Source: Peribacillus asahii
GTDB lineage: Bacteria; Bacillota; Bacilli; Bacillales; DSM-1321
Reading direction: 5' to 3'
Assembly: GCF_004006295.1 (NCBI RefSeq)
Contig: NZ_CP026095.1
Coordinates: 2,466,001 to 2,530,000 of the forward strand
DNA: 64,000 nt
Part shown: positions 45,853 to 54,255 of the stretch, one piece after another
Numbering within the stretch: position 1 is the first letter of the stretch
Layout: every line of letters starts with the position of its first letter
The notes under the pieces: model-generated
The model's input: only the letters and a program-made list of their open reading frames with translations
Database searches by the model: none
Told to the model about the DNA's origin: nothing
Made by a program: the position numbers and the translations under genes

Positions 45853-46335
45853 TCAGACCGTTAAATCATTTTCTGATTTGATATTAATTGCTTCTTGTAA
45901 AAGTTTTTGGAGAACAGCTGCAAAGACTGCGATAACCATCGAAGCAAAAGGAACAACCAATCCGACAAAGATAACTCCTGGTGCGTCGTCTACTTCCGCA
46001 AAGATATAGAAGAGCGGCCAAACTAGCACATGCAAAATACTGATTGTGATGGCACAGTATTTGATTTTCTTTAAAGCTTTTACAGATAAATCGGAGAAAG
46101 CTTTATTTTTGTCAATATAGCGTAAGAGTTTGAAAGCCTGATACAGAGCAAAGTAAAAAGGTATCGCCGATGCATCAAAAGCGATGAAAACGAGATATTT
46201 TATAAAAGCAAACTCTGGAAGCAATTTTGCTGCAAGATTCGCCATCTCAGGCACCAAAAAGATGCACAGAGCAAGAACTGGGACTCCTAAAAGAATAACA
46301 GCTATTTTTAAAAACAACGTTATTACTTTTTCCAT
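45853..46335 (-). CDS. yoaS: DUF2975 family membrane protein (YoaS-like)
   Basis: 160 residues with four membrane segments: MEKVITLFLKIAVILLGV, FIAFDASAIPFYFALYQAF, AITISILHVLVWPLFYIF and FVGLVVPFASMVIAVFAAVL, with the conserved loop LLRYIDKNKAFSDLSVKALK between the second and third. The ATG at 46335 follows GAGGTG; a GTG at 46344 lies inside that site. First gene of the proposed three-gene operon. Confidence 0.87.
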   Translation of the reverse strand: MEKVITLFLKIAVILLGVPVLALCIFLVPEMANLAAKLLPEFAFIKYLVFIAFDASAIPFYFALYQAFKLLRYIDKNKAFSDLSVKALKKIKYCAITISILHVLVWPLFYIFAEVDDAPGVIFVGLVVPFASMVIAVFAAVLQKLLQEAINIKSENDLTV

Positions 46336-46517
46336 AAAAAGCACCTCACTTATTTATTCTGATTTCGATTTTAATATATACTTTATCGTTTTACAATAAA
46401 TTTTTATTAATTTGAATAACATTTTTATTGTAGGTTTTTGTTTTAAGCAAAAATAAAAAGCATTCCTCATTCAAAGAAATGCTCTATAACTTTAAACCAT
46501 TAAATTTATAACTTGTA

Positions 46518-46588
46518 CAGCTAACTGCTTCGTTACTTGAATAAGAAAAAGGCTTCACTCCACATTGAAGTAAAGCCCCAGTTAGCTG
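46518..46588. repeat. Nested inverted repeat in an intergenic region
   Basis: Outer arms CAGCTAACTG / CAGTTAGCTG are perfect and 51 bp apart. Inside lie TTACTTGAATAA, related to the dispersed repeats, and an inner hairpin GGCTTCACT.../AGTAAAGCC. The surrounding 46345-46750 has no gene; a further small hairpin AGCATT...AATGCT is near 46460-46485. Confidence 0.65.
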
Positions 46589-46750
46589 AACAAGATAATT
46601 ATATAAAGTACTGTTAACTTTTTTAATGAAAATCTCGGAACTGTAATATTTGATTTACTTCACCAATTTGTGGGTTCTTCTATTCTTCTCTATCATGATT
46701 TTCCATATAGAATTGTTCAACAACACTGACAATCATAGTTAGCTAATTAT

Positions 46751-48688
46751 TTATACAACAATAAAGAAATTCCATCCTATTAATAATGCAAATAATAAAG
46801 TTAACAAAGTAATTGTAAGAAAATAAAATACTTTACGTTTTTTAGAACTTACTATTTTTCTCATATATTTGATAGAGAAGAAGGCTGCAATAACTGTACA
46901 TACGAGTAAAGGATAATTCAGTAAAAGATGAGGTTTGACCTCCGCAAAAGTACGAAATTTATTCATCATAATTCTAGTAATACATATTAGATTGTTTAAA
47001 ACGGTTATTTTACCACATAATATTAACATTGAATAGTAGAAATTAAATCTTTTATCTTCTAATTCTAATTGTTTCTTTCTATTTTTAAATTTAAGAATGA
47101 GTAAAATCAGTGGTGCAATTAAGAAATACAGAGTTGTACTTAATAATACTAAAACACTAGCAATTAAAACTGGGATTGTTCTATCAGGTGGTAGTTCAGA
47201 TAAATCCATACCATGTCCTACAATTATCTGTTTCACTTTGCCTTCTTCCATTTTGAATTGTAAAACGGGATACGCATTTCTAAAAATAGGGAAATTTTCT
47301 TTAACAAGTTCATAATAATATGGTTTCGTCTGTACATAAGTACCTTTATATTGCCCTAAACTCATTGTGATTTCATTTTTGTTCGTTGCACTAATAGTAT
47401 ATAAATTTTGATAATTTGCAAATTCTAAAAAATTTCCCTCTTGCCGTTGAAATGGAACATATTTTCCATCTACTTCATTTGAAGAAGGTAGTTTTTGATA
47501 AGGAACTTTACTCTCTGTATGCTTTTTACCAATTAACAATTCTTGTACTCCAAATAGAATGTCCATTTCAGCACTTGCATTTGTAAGGATTACAATTCCA
47601 AATCTTTCTTCAGGTACTATCGCAAATTGACTTGAAAATGTTGCAGTATTACCTCCATGACCAATAGTACGGTATTCTCCCACATATTCAAAAAAACCAT
47701 GTGCCGTTCCAACCATTTCTCCATCTAAACTGTAACTTGGTGAAAACATAGTTTCTAATGTATCTGAATTATCAAACAGTGGTGACTTTTGACCTTTTTC
47801 TGGAGTTATTGCAATTGCATATTTCGCCAAATCTTCTACCGTACCGTTTATAGAACCTGCTGGATAATGAGAAACATATGACCAATTACCAAGTAGGAAA
47901 CCTCCTTCTGGATTTGGTAAATATCCCCTTGCTTTTGTTTCTAAAAGTTTTTTATTATCATCAAATGTTGTATTTCCCGTTGTATTATTCATCTCAAGTA
48001 CATTAAATAAATGTTCCCGTTCATAATCATGAAATGGCTGTTTACTTATACATTCCACTACATAACCAGCAAGAGATGCTCCATAGTTACTATACGAACT
48101 AGCTGTTCCCACTTTATAATACTGTTTAGATTTATCAAGTAGTAATGCTTCTTCAAGAGGGAATAATCCATCCTTTGAAAAAGCAATTGTATTAAAGGCG
48201 TAGTCTCCAAATCCAGCAGCATGATTCATAAGATCTCTCATTGTAACAGTTTGTTGGAAATTAAGTTTTTTTGCAAAGTCAGAAGGTAGATATGTTTTAA
48301 TATCCTCATCTAAATCAAGTTTACCTTGTTCAACTAATTGCATTGCAGATGTCCAAGTGAATAATTTACTTATGGATGCCCATTCAAAAACTGTCTTTGA
48401 TGGATCAACGGGAATTTGCTTTTCAACATCCGCATATCCATAGCCTTTTGAGAGAATAATTTGACCATCTTTCACAACTGCAATTGCAGCTCCTGGTGTT
48501 GTTTTATCTAAATACTTCGATACATATTGATCTATCTTTTCTTCCATCTTATTCAATGGAATACCCGAAGGTGTTTCCCCGTTAATTTTCTTTAATTCGG
48601 CTGCAAAACTAAGTTTTGTACTTAGTCCAAAAACAGTCAAAAACATAATAATACTAACTGTTAATATCAATCCTATTCTTTTTATCAT
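46751..48688 (-). CDS. Beta-lactamase-fold serine hydrolase with C-terminal membrane domain
   Basis: 645 residues. A signal peptide (MIKRIGLILTVSIIMFLTVFG) precedes a class C beta-lactamase/DD-peptidase domain (about 45-390): nucleophile Ser and Lys in SISKLFTWTSA, Tyr in SSYSNYGASLAG, and GHGGNTATFSS in place of the KTG box. A second beta domain (about 400-490) and four membrane segments (after PPDRTIPVLIASVLVLL) follow. The active site faces outside. Such proteins act on D-amino acid peptides or esters rather than penicillin. The ATG at 48688 is preferred over 48706 because AGAGGGG lies between them. It is divergent from a winged-helix regulator gene. Confidence 0.87.
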   Translation of the reverse strand: MIKRIGLILTVSIIMFLTVFGLSTKLSFAAELKKINGETPSGIPLNKMEEKIDQYVSKYLDKTTPGAAIAVVKDGQIILSKGYGYADVEKQIPVDPSKTVFEWASISKLFTWTSAMQLVEQGKLDLDEDIKTYLPSDFAKKLNFQQTVTMRDLMNHAAGFGDYAFNTIAFSKDGLFPLEEALLLDKSKQYYKVGTASSYSNYGASLAGYVVECISKQPFHDYEREHLFNVLEMNNTTGNTTFDDNKKLLETKARGYLPNPEGGFLLGNWSYVSHYPAGSINGTVEDLAKYAIAITPEKGQKSPLFDNSDTLETMFSPSYSLDGEMVGTAHGFFEYVGEYRTIGHGGNTATFSSQFAIVPEERFGIVILTNASAEMDILFGVQELLIGKKHTESKVPYQKLPSSNEVDGKYVPFQRQEGNFLEFANYQNLYTISATNKNEITMSLGQYKGTYVQTKPYYYELVKENFPIFRNAYPVLQFKMEEGKVKQIIVGHGMDLSELPPDRTIPVLIASVLVLLSTTLYFLIAPLILLILKFKNRKKQLELEDKRFNFYYSMLILCGKITVLNNLICITRIMMNKFRTFAEVKPHLLLNYPLLVCTVIAAFFSIKYMRKIVSSKKRKVFYFLTITLLTLLFALLIGWNFFIVV

Positions 48689-48795
48689 TTTCGTATCCCC
48701 TCTCATAAAAATATTAGTCTTAGATTAACACCCTTAGAGAAAAGCTATAAAATCAATATCTCTAAGAGCATTTAACTCTGTATAACCAAATTTTA

Positions 48796-48862
48796 TTATC
48801 ATTATCGATAATGATAAAATAAAAGTTGGATGATTGCAATAATTATTCTCATTATTTATAAT
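48796..48862. promoter_or_regulatory. Operator palindrome and promoter between divergent genes
   Basis: A perfect 22-bp palindrome at 48796-48817 is built of ATTATC repeats followed by GATAAT repeats. A plus-strand promoter, TTGCAA (48834-48839), 17-bp spacer, TATAAT (48857-48862), serves the regulator gene. The palindrome lies upstream of that -35, where it could also control the hydrolase gene. Confidence 0.75.
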
Positions 48863-48897
48863 AGGAATGAAAAATCGGATGAATAAGAGGGGATATT

Positions 48898-49443
48898 ATG
48901 GTCAATAAAGTTGATGTTTTAATGCATCCCGTTAGAATGAAAATTTGCCAATCATTAATGAGAAATAAAGAAAATGGATTAACACCTTTAGAAATGGTCA
49001 AAATCATTAAAGATGTACCTCAAGCAACTCTATATAGACAGTTACAAATTATGATGGATTCTGGAATTATTCACGTTATTAAAGAAAAAAAAGTGAAATC
49101 AGTTTCTGAAAAATATTATGCTTTAAAAGAAGATGAAGCTAAAATCGATGCGGAGGAATGGAAAAAAGCATCGCAACAGCAGAAACTTGATTATGTTACT
49201 TACTACCAATTATCTCTTTTGTATCAATATCAAAGTTATCTTAAAAAATTAGAAGAGCAAAACAGGTCAGAGGATAGTGCTACTTTTTCTTTAGCCGAGT
49301 TAACGTTAGATGATGAAAAATTCAAGCAATTCCAAAATGAATTAAACGAATTAATTAATAAGTACTACCATAATGCAAATGAAAACAATGCAGAAGATAC
49401 TCCAGTTCGAACAGTTGCTGTTACAATTATTCCAGATGCTTAA
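48898..49443 (+). CDS. Winged-helix (ArsR-like) transcriptional regulator
   Basis: 181 residues. The N-terminal DNA-binding domain reads VLMHPVRMKICQSLMRNKENG, LTPLEMVKIIKDVPQATLYRQ and MMDSGIIHVIKEK, an ArsR-type winged helix. The rest is a charged alpha-helical region (QQKLDYVTYYQLSLLYQYQ, LEEQNRSEDS) probably for dimerisation or ligand sensing. No metal-binding Cys motif. GAGGGGAT precedes the start. Divergence from the serine hydrolase gene and the palindrome between them suggest it regulates that gene and itself. Confidence 0.82.
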   Translation: MVNKVDVLMHPVRMKICQSLMRNKENGLTPLEMVKIIKDVPQATLYRQLQIMMDSGIIHVIKEKKVKSVSEKYYALKEDEAKIDAEEWKKASQQQKLDYVTYYQLSLLYQYQSYLKKLEEQNRSEDSATFSLAELTLDDEKFKQFQNELNELINKYYHNANENNAEDTPVRTVAVTIIPDA

Positions 49444-49512
49444 GAGACAATGCCTCTTAAGCATCTAGTATTGCTACATCTATGTTGTAGTAAGGCTCTT
49501 TAAAGTTGTTTC

Positions 49513-50013
49513 TTATTCATTTATTTCAAAGACCAATATATCAAATAACTTTTCATCGGTATAAAGTAACATCGCCCAATCTCCCGACTCTTGTATTTTT
49601 ACATTAGAAGGAATATGTGCATCAGCACCATTGTTTGGGCTACCAAGTCCCTTAGTCCAACCATCTATAAAAATCTGATGAACAGCTTCTGTTTCTTTAT
49701 GAAAACCGACAACCGTTAATTCCTTGTTTTCTGGTACTTCAACTCCCCAAAGATGCCACATCCACTTTTGACCGTTTAAACTTGGCATATCTGCACCAAT
49801 AACACCTGATCTATTTTCATTTCCAATAATATTTCTATCACCAAACTCAACCGCTTTCTTTTCCCAATTGGTTTTTTCAAAATCACTTACTCGAACAAAA
49901 TCAGGAATATCTTCAGGTAAGGCGATTTCTTTTTTTACTGTTTTATCCGATGTACAAGCTACTAAGATAAATAACATAGCAAATAAAGTAAGTATCAACT
50001 TAATTTTTTTCAT
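49513..50013 (-). CDS. DUF4871-like lipoprotein
   Basis: 166 residues. Lipoprotein signal peptide with lipobox LVAC (Cys at about 20), then a beta-rich domain with GDRNIIGNENRSGVIGADMP, KWMWHLWGVEVPENKELTVVGF (landmark WMWHLWG) and HIPSNVKIQESGDWAMLLYTDE. It should be anchored on the outer face of the membrane. The family occurs in Bacillus and has no known function. Confidence 0.75.
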   Translation of the reverse strand: MKKIKLILTLFAMLFILVACTSDKTVKKEIALPEDIPDFVRVSDFEKTNWEKKAVEFGDRNIIGNENRSGVIGADMPSLNGQKWMWHLWGVEVPENKELTVVGFHKETEAVHQIFIDGWTKGLGSPNNGADAHIPSNVKIQESGDWAMLLYTDEKLFDILVFEINE

Positions 50014-50595
50014 AGAATCCCCCTAAATATCAATAATAATTTGTTTAATTATACCAATTTTCTGATATTTTCATTCAACTATTCTGCATCGTTAGCACAA
50101 GAAGAAAAGCTGCCTTCGATAGCAGCTAGATCTTAAACATAAGCACCCGTTCACTTAAGTACAATTATTCACAAATTTATAGCAAATAGCTGATTCTTTT
50201 TACAGGAAAGCGCTCGTTAATTAAATACTATCAGATCCTCATTATAGCGAAATTAGGAATCCAGTTTCATTCTGTTTATTTTACGATGTGAAACAAGTCC
50301 CCCCCTTCTATTTGTGTTGTCTAGCATTGATTATGAAACGCTTTTTTGAACATATATAATAATCGCTAATCAAAAATCCAGGACTTTAAAATGGTAAAAT
50401 TGCATGATTTTTTATTATAATAACAGTGGTATTATTTGTTAATAAGTACTTACTTGCACTCTTTCATTCAAAGGGGGGTTGCTATTATTCTATTAATTAT
50501 GATTATAAGGTTCTAATATCTTGTCATGAAAAGACTAGTTTTTAGAGTACATTGCTCAAGTTTGAACAATCAGTCTGGAAATTCCACAATTAATA
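50014..50595. other. Intergenic region with repeat-like sequence
   Basis: The stretch 50140-50235 (CACCCGTTCACTTAAGTAC ... GCGCTCGTTAATTAAATAC) is a diverged relative of the dispersed repeats at 39307 and 43958. A 32-codon frame at 50525 without a ribosome binding site runs through the BlaI operator and is not credible. Confidence 0.45.
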
Positions 50596-50612
50596 CACTA
50601 CAATATGTAGTG
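50596..50612. promoter_or_regulatory. BlaI/MecI-type operator upstream of blaI
   Basis: CACTACA, 3 bp, TGTAGTG: a perfect 7-3-7 dyad containing the TACA/TGTA core bound by BlaI and MecI. It lies 14 bp before the start codon, so autorepression is likely. Confidence 0.9.
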
Positions 50613-50625
50613 GAAGGTGAGTAAA

Positions 50626-51042
50626 TTGAACATTAAGAACTTTAAATATAACGAAGCTGGCCTTCAGCGCTTCTTCGGTCCTTTAGAATCAAGAATCATG
50701 GAGATTCTCTGGGATGGAAGAGAACGAAGCATTAAAGAAGTCCTGCATCATTTAGAAGATGACAAACCAATTAATTTTAATACGGTTATGACTGTAATGA
50801 AGCGGTTAACAGACAAGGGTATTTTAGAAAAAAGAATGCAAGGAAGACTTTCATTATTCCGTCCTATTCAATCAAAAGAAGAATTTATGGAAGAACAGTC
50901 GAAAAAATTAACAGAAAATCTTCTTGATGAATTTGGTGGTTTAGTTATCAATCATATGCTTGATGCCATACAAGATGTAGATCAGGAATTACTGGATAAA
51001 TTAGAACAAAAAATTAAACAATTAAAAGGAACAAAGCCATGA
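50626..51042 (+). CDS. BlaI/MecI/CopY family repressor
   Basis: 138 residues from a TTG start that follows GGAAGGTGAG; a GTG at 50617 falls inside that site. Winged helix: LQRFFGPLESRIMEILWDG, SIKEVLHHLEDD, NFNTVMTVMKRLTDKGILEKR. The C-terminal helical dimer domain begins near KEEFMEEQSK; family repressors are cleaved there when the membrane protease signals. Matching operators sit before this gene and before doxX. The stop overlaps the next start (ATGA). Confidence 0.92.
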   Translation: MNIKNFKYNEAGLQRFFGPLESRIMEILWDGRERSIKEVLHHLEDDKPINFNTVMTVMKRLTDKGILEKRMQGRLSLFRPIQSKEEFMEEQSKKLTENLLDEFGGLVINHMLDAIQDVDQELLDKLEQKIKQLKGTKP

Positions 51043-51899
51043 GATGGTGGAAGAATAAATCTATATTTATCATAAGCTTAAGTCTGTTGATTACGATTCT
51101 TGTTTGGAGCCAAATCGGGATGTATCTGGCTCATGTTCTTTTAGGGACAAACCTAGAGAAGAATCTTTTTACCCTTTGTCTCAGTTTGTTTGATGAAAAT
51201 ATATCTATTCAATTCATAATTAGTATGTTTTTAAATGTATTAATTGCTTATACGATATTGATGACACTTATTAAAATTAGGCACCAATATTTTTTATTGA
51301 GAAGGTTTAAAAAGAAAATTTCTCAGATGGTTGATACCGATTTGACAAAGCTTCTAAATAGAAAATTCCATAGGTATAAATCGGATATCCTGGTCATTCA
51401 AGATCATCAGCTACTAGCTTTCACAATAGGATTTAGAAAATCTAACATTGTCCTTTCTACAGGTTTAATCGAAATCCTCGAAGAATATGAATTGAATGCA
51501 GTCATTGAACATGAAACATCCCATCAAAAAAACAATGATTCGCTCAAGATTTTTACCCTGCAGCTTATTTCACAGACTATATGGTTTATTCCACTGACCA
51601 AATGGGCTTATCAGAATTATAAAATCATCAGTGAGTTATTAGCTGATCAATATGCCATTCATAAAACGGGTTCCGAAGCAGCATTAGGAAGTGCGCTGTT
51701 AAAATTAATTAAACATCACTTTAACAGAAAACCCTCTCCTGTACTGGCTCATTTCTCAGATGAATCGGTAAACTACAGGCTGAAACAATTAGTGAATCCA
51801 CATCAGGCTATTCCAATAAAGCTGAAAACAACTTCGATTATGGCTTCGGTCCATATAATGCTTCTTATGACGGTTATGATTCTAGTGACTATGAGTTAA
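51039..51899 (+). CDS. M56 family membrane metalloprotease (BlaR1-like, no sensor domain)
   Basis: 286 residues with membrane segments at about 8-28, 60-80, 175-190 and 262-284 and a cytoplasmic zinc-protease loop: NAVIEHETSHQKNND carries HExxH, and ELLADQYAIH the third ligand. Preceded by LAFTIGFRKSNIVLSTGL, typical of M56. Unlike BlaR1 and MecR1 it has no C-terminal penicillin-binding sensor, so the inducing signal must be sensed otherwise. Coupled to the BlaI-like gene, which it presumably cleaves. Confidence 0.9.
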   Translation: MRWWKNKSIFIISLSLLITILVWSQIGMYLAHVLLGTNLEKNLFTLCLSLFDENISIQFIISMFLNVLIAYTILMTLIKIRHQYFLLRRFKKKISQMVDTDLTKLLNRKFHRYKSDILVIQDHQLLAFTIGFRKSNIVLSTGLIEILEEYELNAVIEHETSHQKNNDSLKIFTLQLISQTIWFIPLTKWAYQNYKIISELLADQYAIHKTGSEAALGSALLKLIKHHFNRKPSPVLAHFSDESVNYRLKQLVNPHQAIPIKLKTTSIMASVHIMLLMTVMILVTMS

Positions 51900-51924
51900 T
51901 AGTCACAGTTTTTCTGTCTTAAAC

Positions 51925-51941
51925 ACTACATAATGTAGTGT
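51925..51941. promoter_or_regulatory. BlaI/MecI-type operator upstream of doxX
   Basis: CACTACA, TAA, TGTAGTG: the same 7-3-7 dyad as at 50596-50612, differing only in the central 3 bp. It lies between the protease stop and the doxX ribosome binding site. Confidence 0.9.
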
Positions 51942-51965
51942 AATAATTTATTGAGAGGAGAATGA

Positions 51966-52403
51966 ATGATGAAAAATACTCAAGAAATCGGTTCACTTTT
52001 ATTAAGGCTAATACTAGGATTTACCTTCTTTATGCATGGGTTGGATAAATTCCAGGGCGGTGTTGAAAATGTTGCGGCGGGGTTTCCTGCCATGGGGTTG
52101 CCTAGTTTTTTAGCCTATATTGTTGCGACCATTGAATTAGTGGGCGGGATTGCGTTAATTTTAGGTTTTGGGACAAGAATCTTTGCTGGTTTAATGGCGT
52201 GTATCATGCTGGGTGCGATCTTATTCGTGAAGCTAGACAGTGGCTTTCTGGGAGGATTCGAGTTTGATGTTGCTCTACTAATCATCGCTATCCAACTACT
52301 CTTAAACGGAAGCTCACTATTAGCATTAGATTCCAAACTGCCACAAATAAAGTTATTTTCTACACAAACCATCCCTGACGACACTAGAAAAGGGATCAAT
52401 TAA
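51966..52403 (+). CDS. DoxX family membrane protein
   Basis: 145 residues with four membrane segments. Family motifs: LLLRLILGFTFFMHGLDKFQGG, GLPSFLAYIVATIELVGGIALILG and FDVALLIIAIQLLLNGSSLLAL. DoxX-like proteins are linked to thiosulfate/quinone chemistry or oxidative stress complexes; the precise role is unknown. GAGAGGAG is upstream. Its own BlaI-type operator makes it the output gene of the regulator pair. A related fragment lies at 37645. Confidence 0.92.
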   Translation: MMKNTQEIGSLLLRLILGFTFFMHGLDKFQGGVENVAAGFPAMGLPSFLAYIVATIELVGGIALILGFGTRIFAGLMACIMLGAILFVKLDSGFLGGFEFDVALLIIAIQLLLNGSSLLALDSKLPQIKLFSTQTIPDDTRKGIN

Positions 52404-52433
52404 AAACAAAATCGTAAACGCGACCTTATTTCC

Positions 52434-52462
52434 GTCCCAAGTGAAGTGAAATCACTTGGGAC
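52434..52462. terminator. Terminator of the blaI-M56-doxX unit
   Basis: GTCCCAAGTGA and TCACTTGGGAC pair perfectly across a 7-nt loop and are followed by CTTTTTAG. Confidence 0.93.
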
Positions 52463-52662
52463 CTTTTTAGCTCTTTATATTGTTACACTCCCCTTAATAC
52501 TACTCGAGAATATCTAAAAAGCACTTTAATGAGCGGATCTAATATTCCTTAAACTAGTAAAAATCAATACGACTTAATTTTAAAATAACCTTACAGAATC
52601 TTGTCCATTTGGCAGAAAGTAATCACTACACCCAATCAAAGTTTTCAAAATTATTCTGGGAA

Positions 52663-53424
52663 TTATTTTTGTTTTGCAGCAAAAAACTCTGCTATTTTTT
52701 CCTGAGGAACCCCCGTACTAAACGATAAAGCAAATTGGTTCATACTATCTTGAATCGCAGTATCGAGTGAAGTATTCTGCCACGTTTCAAAAAGGACTTT
52801 TTGCTGTTTGATAGTAACTCTATGATTTACAGCAATTCTGCGTGCAAAAGATTCAGCAGTTGCTTTCAATTCAGATAATTCTACCAGTGCATTCAAAAAA
52901 CCAAACTGATTTATTTCCACTGCGCTGACAGCGTCACCTGTAAGCAGCATCTCTTTTGCACGGCTTAGCCCAATGTGCTGCTGGAGCAAAACAGAATCTA
53001 AAACAGATGGAATACCTAACTTTATCTCCGGCATAATAAAAACTGAATCCTTGGCAGCTACTCGAATATCAGCTGCCATTGCAATTTCCATTGCCCCGCC
53101 TATACAGTAGCCATTTATAGCTACAACTACAGCTTGTGGAATTTTACGAACCAGTTCACAGACCTGCTTTAATAAAGAAATAAGTTCATATCCAGTTTGT
53201 GGAGTTAGACCTACAAATTCATTGACATCCATTCCTGCTGAAAATGATTTCTCTCCGCTGCCAGTTATAATGACAACGCTTACTTGTTCATTATTCTTTA
53301 ACATTTGCAAATGTTCAATAAGATCTATTAGCATATCTCTCGATAAGCAGTTTGCTTTAGCAGGGTTGTTTAAAGTAATCCATTCAATATTTCCTTCTCT
53401 TTCAAACAATAATTTTTGACTCAT
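52663..53424 (-). CDS. Enoyl-CoA hydratase/isomerase family protein
   Basis: Crotonase-fold protein of 253 residues acting on an acyl-CoA. ITLNNPAKANCLSRDML, VVIITGSGEKSFSAGMDVNEF (first oxyanion-hole strand) and VVAINGYCIGGAMEIAMAADIRVAA (second) are clear. Glu in MPEIKLGIPSVLDSVLL takes the position of one catalytic acid; the second (usually GLVN-E) is not evident in FGFLNALVE, so hydratase activity is not certain. It stands alone. Confidence 0.88.
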   Translation of the reverse strand: MSQKLLFEREGNIEWITLNNPAKANCLSRDMLIDLIEHLQMLKNNEQVSVVIITGSGEKSFSAGMDVNEFVGLTPQTGYELISLLKQVCELVRKIPQAVVVAINGYCIGGAMEIAMAADIRVAAKDSVFIMPEIKLGIPSVLDSVLLQQHIGLSRAKEMLLTGDAVSAVEINQFGFLNALVELSELKATAESFARRIAVNHRVTIKQQKVLFETWQNTSLDTAIQDSMNQFALSFSTGVPQEKIAEFFAAKQK

Positions 53425-53702
53425 GAACGCTCTTCTCCCCCTTGAAATATTCTAGTACTATTTGCCACAAAGAAAAAACCCACTTATGGAATATTATTAC
53501 TATTTATATCAAAATTCTTTTTTTCTAGAAAGTCAACATTTTATATAAAAATCCTAAACATATAACTAAACGTACAATAAAGCGATAATGTTTTCATGAA
53601 AAGATTTACTATCCTCAATATCCCACCACTGGTACAAGTATACTAATGACGTCTTCTGTTTATTTATGATACATTTAGTCTCGTAGTTGATGAACAACTA
53701 AA

Positions 53703-54106
53703 CATGAAATGGTGAGTAGTCGCGGCTCATGGTTTACATGAGTTGAGGAAAGTCCAGGCTCGCCCGGCGCTGAGATGCCCGGAGTGTTCTTGCCATCTGT
53801 AAAGGTGGGCAGCAGACTTCGTATCTGCTGACGGCGGAGAAATCATGCTAAGTCCAAAAAGGATATGCTGAGAGTAACCTTAAAGTGCCACAGTGACGAA
53901 TTCTTCTGGAAACGGAAGAAGTGGAACGAGGTAAACCCCAAGAGCGAGCAACCCAAATTTAGGTAGGGGCACCATCCAGCGGGAATAACGAACTAAAAGG
54001 ATGGATTGATTGAACAAATCAATAGTTATATGACTGCACCTGGTTGTGCGAGATTGGCATCGTTATTAGCACACAGGAACAAAACCTGGCTTATAGCCAT
54101 TTCATG
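53703..54106 (+). ncRNA. rnpB: RNase P RNA, Bacillus type (class B)
   Basis: The catalytic RNA of RNase P, which matures tRNA 5' ends. Conserved core pieces in order: GAGGAAAGTCCAGGCTCGCC, GCGCTGAGATGCCCGGAGTG, AAAGTGCCACAGTGACGAA, GTGGAACGAGGTAAACCCC, GAGCGAGCAACCCAAAT, TAGGGGCACC and GGAACAAAACCTGGCTTA. The ends CATGAAATGG and CCATTTCATG form P1. All landmark regions are present, so it looks functional. A TATGAT -10 lies about 35 bp upstream. Usual neighbours of rnpB in Bacillus (gpsB region) are absent. Confidence 0.95.
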
Positions 54107-54255
54107 AGCCGAATTCATCAATGCGCTTATGCTAAATAGCAATAACCATTATCGTTCGGTTGTAGCTCTTATTAGAAATAAGATAATCGGTCAACTAGGG
54201 ATAAATCCCTTCGAGTGTGCCGTTTATTCACATAGAATATAGTCTAGCTCATACA
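54107..54255 (+). other. Spacer between rnpB and scr with hairpin potential
   Basis: Contains CTTATT-AGA-AATAAG enclosed by GTTG...CAAC (about 54158-54198) and AGGGAT-AA-ATCCCT (about 54197-54211). No open frame. It could be a processed spacer, a terminator region or an unrecognised RNA; a TATAGT -10 for scr lies near 54238. Confidence 0.4.

Noticed and set aside
48796..48817. Fur or PerR box
   Set aside because: GATAAT hexamers are present but arranged as inverted pairs opposite to the usual order; a site for the adjacent regulator fits at least as well. Kept only as a possibility.
50525..50623. 32-codon ORF upstream of the BlaI-like gene
   Set aside because: No ribosome binding site and it overlaps the operator and the true start.
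54107..54255. tRNA or tmRNA between rnpB and scr
   Set aside because: No acceptor/T-loop pattern (GGTTCGA-like) in a foldable arrangement and no tmRNA tag frame.
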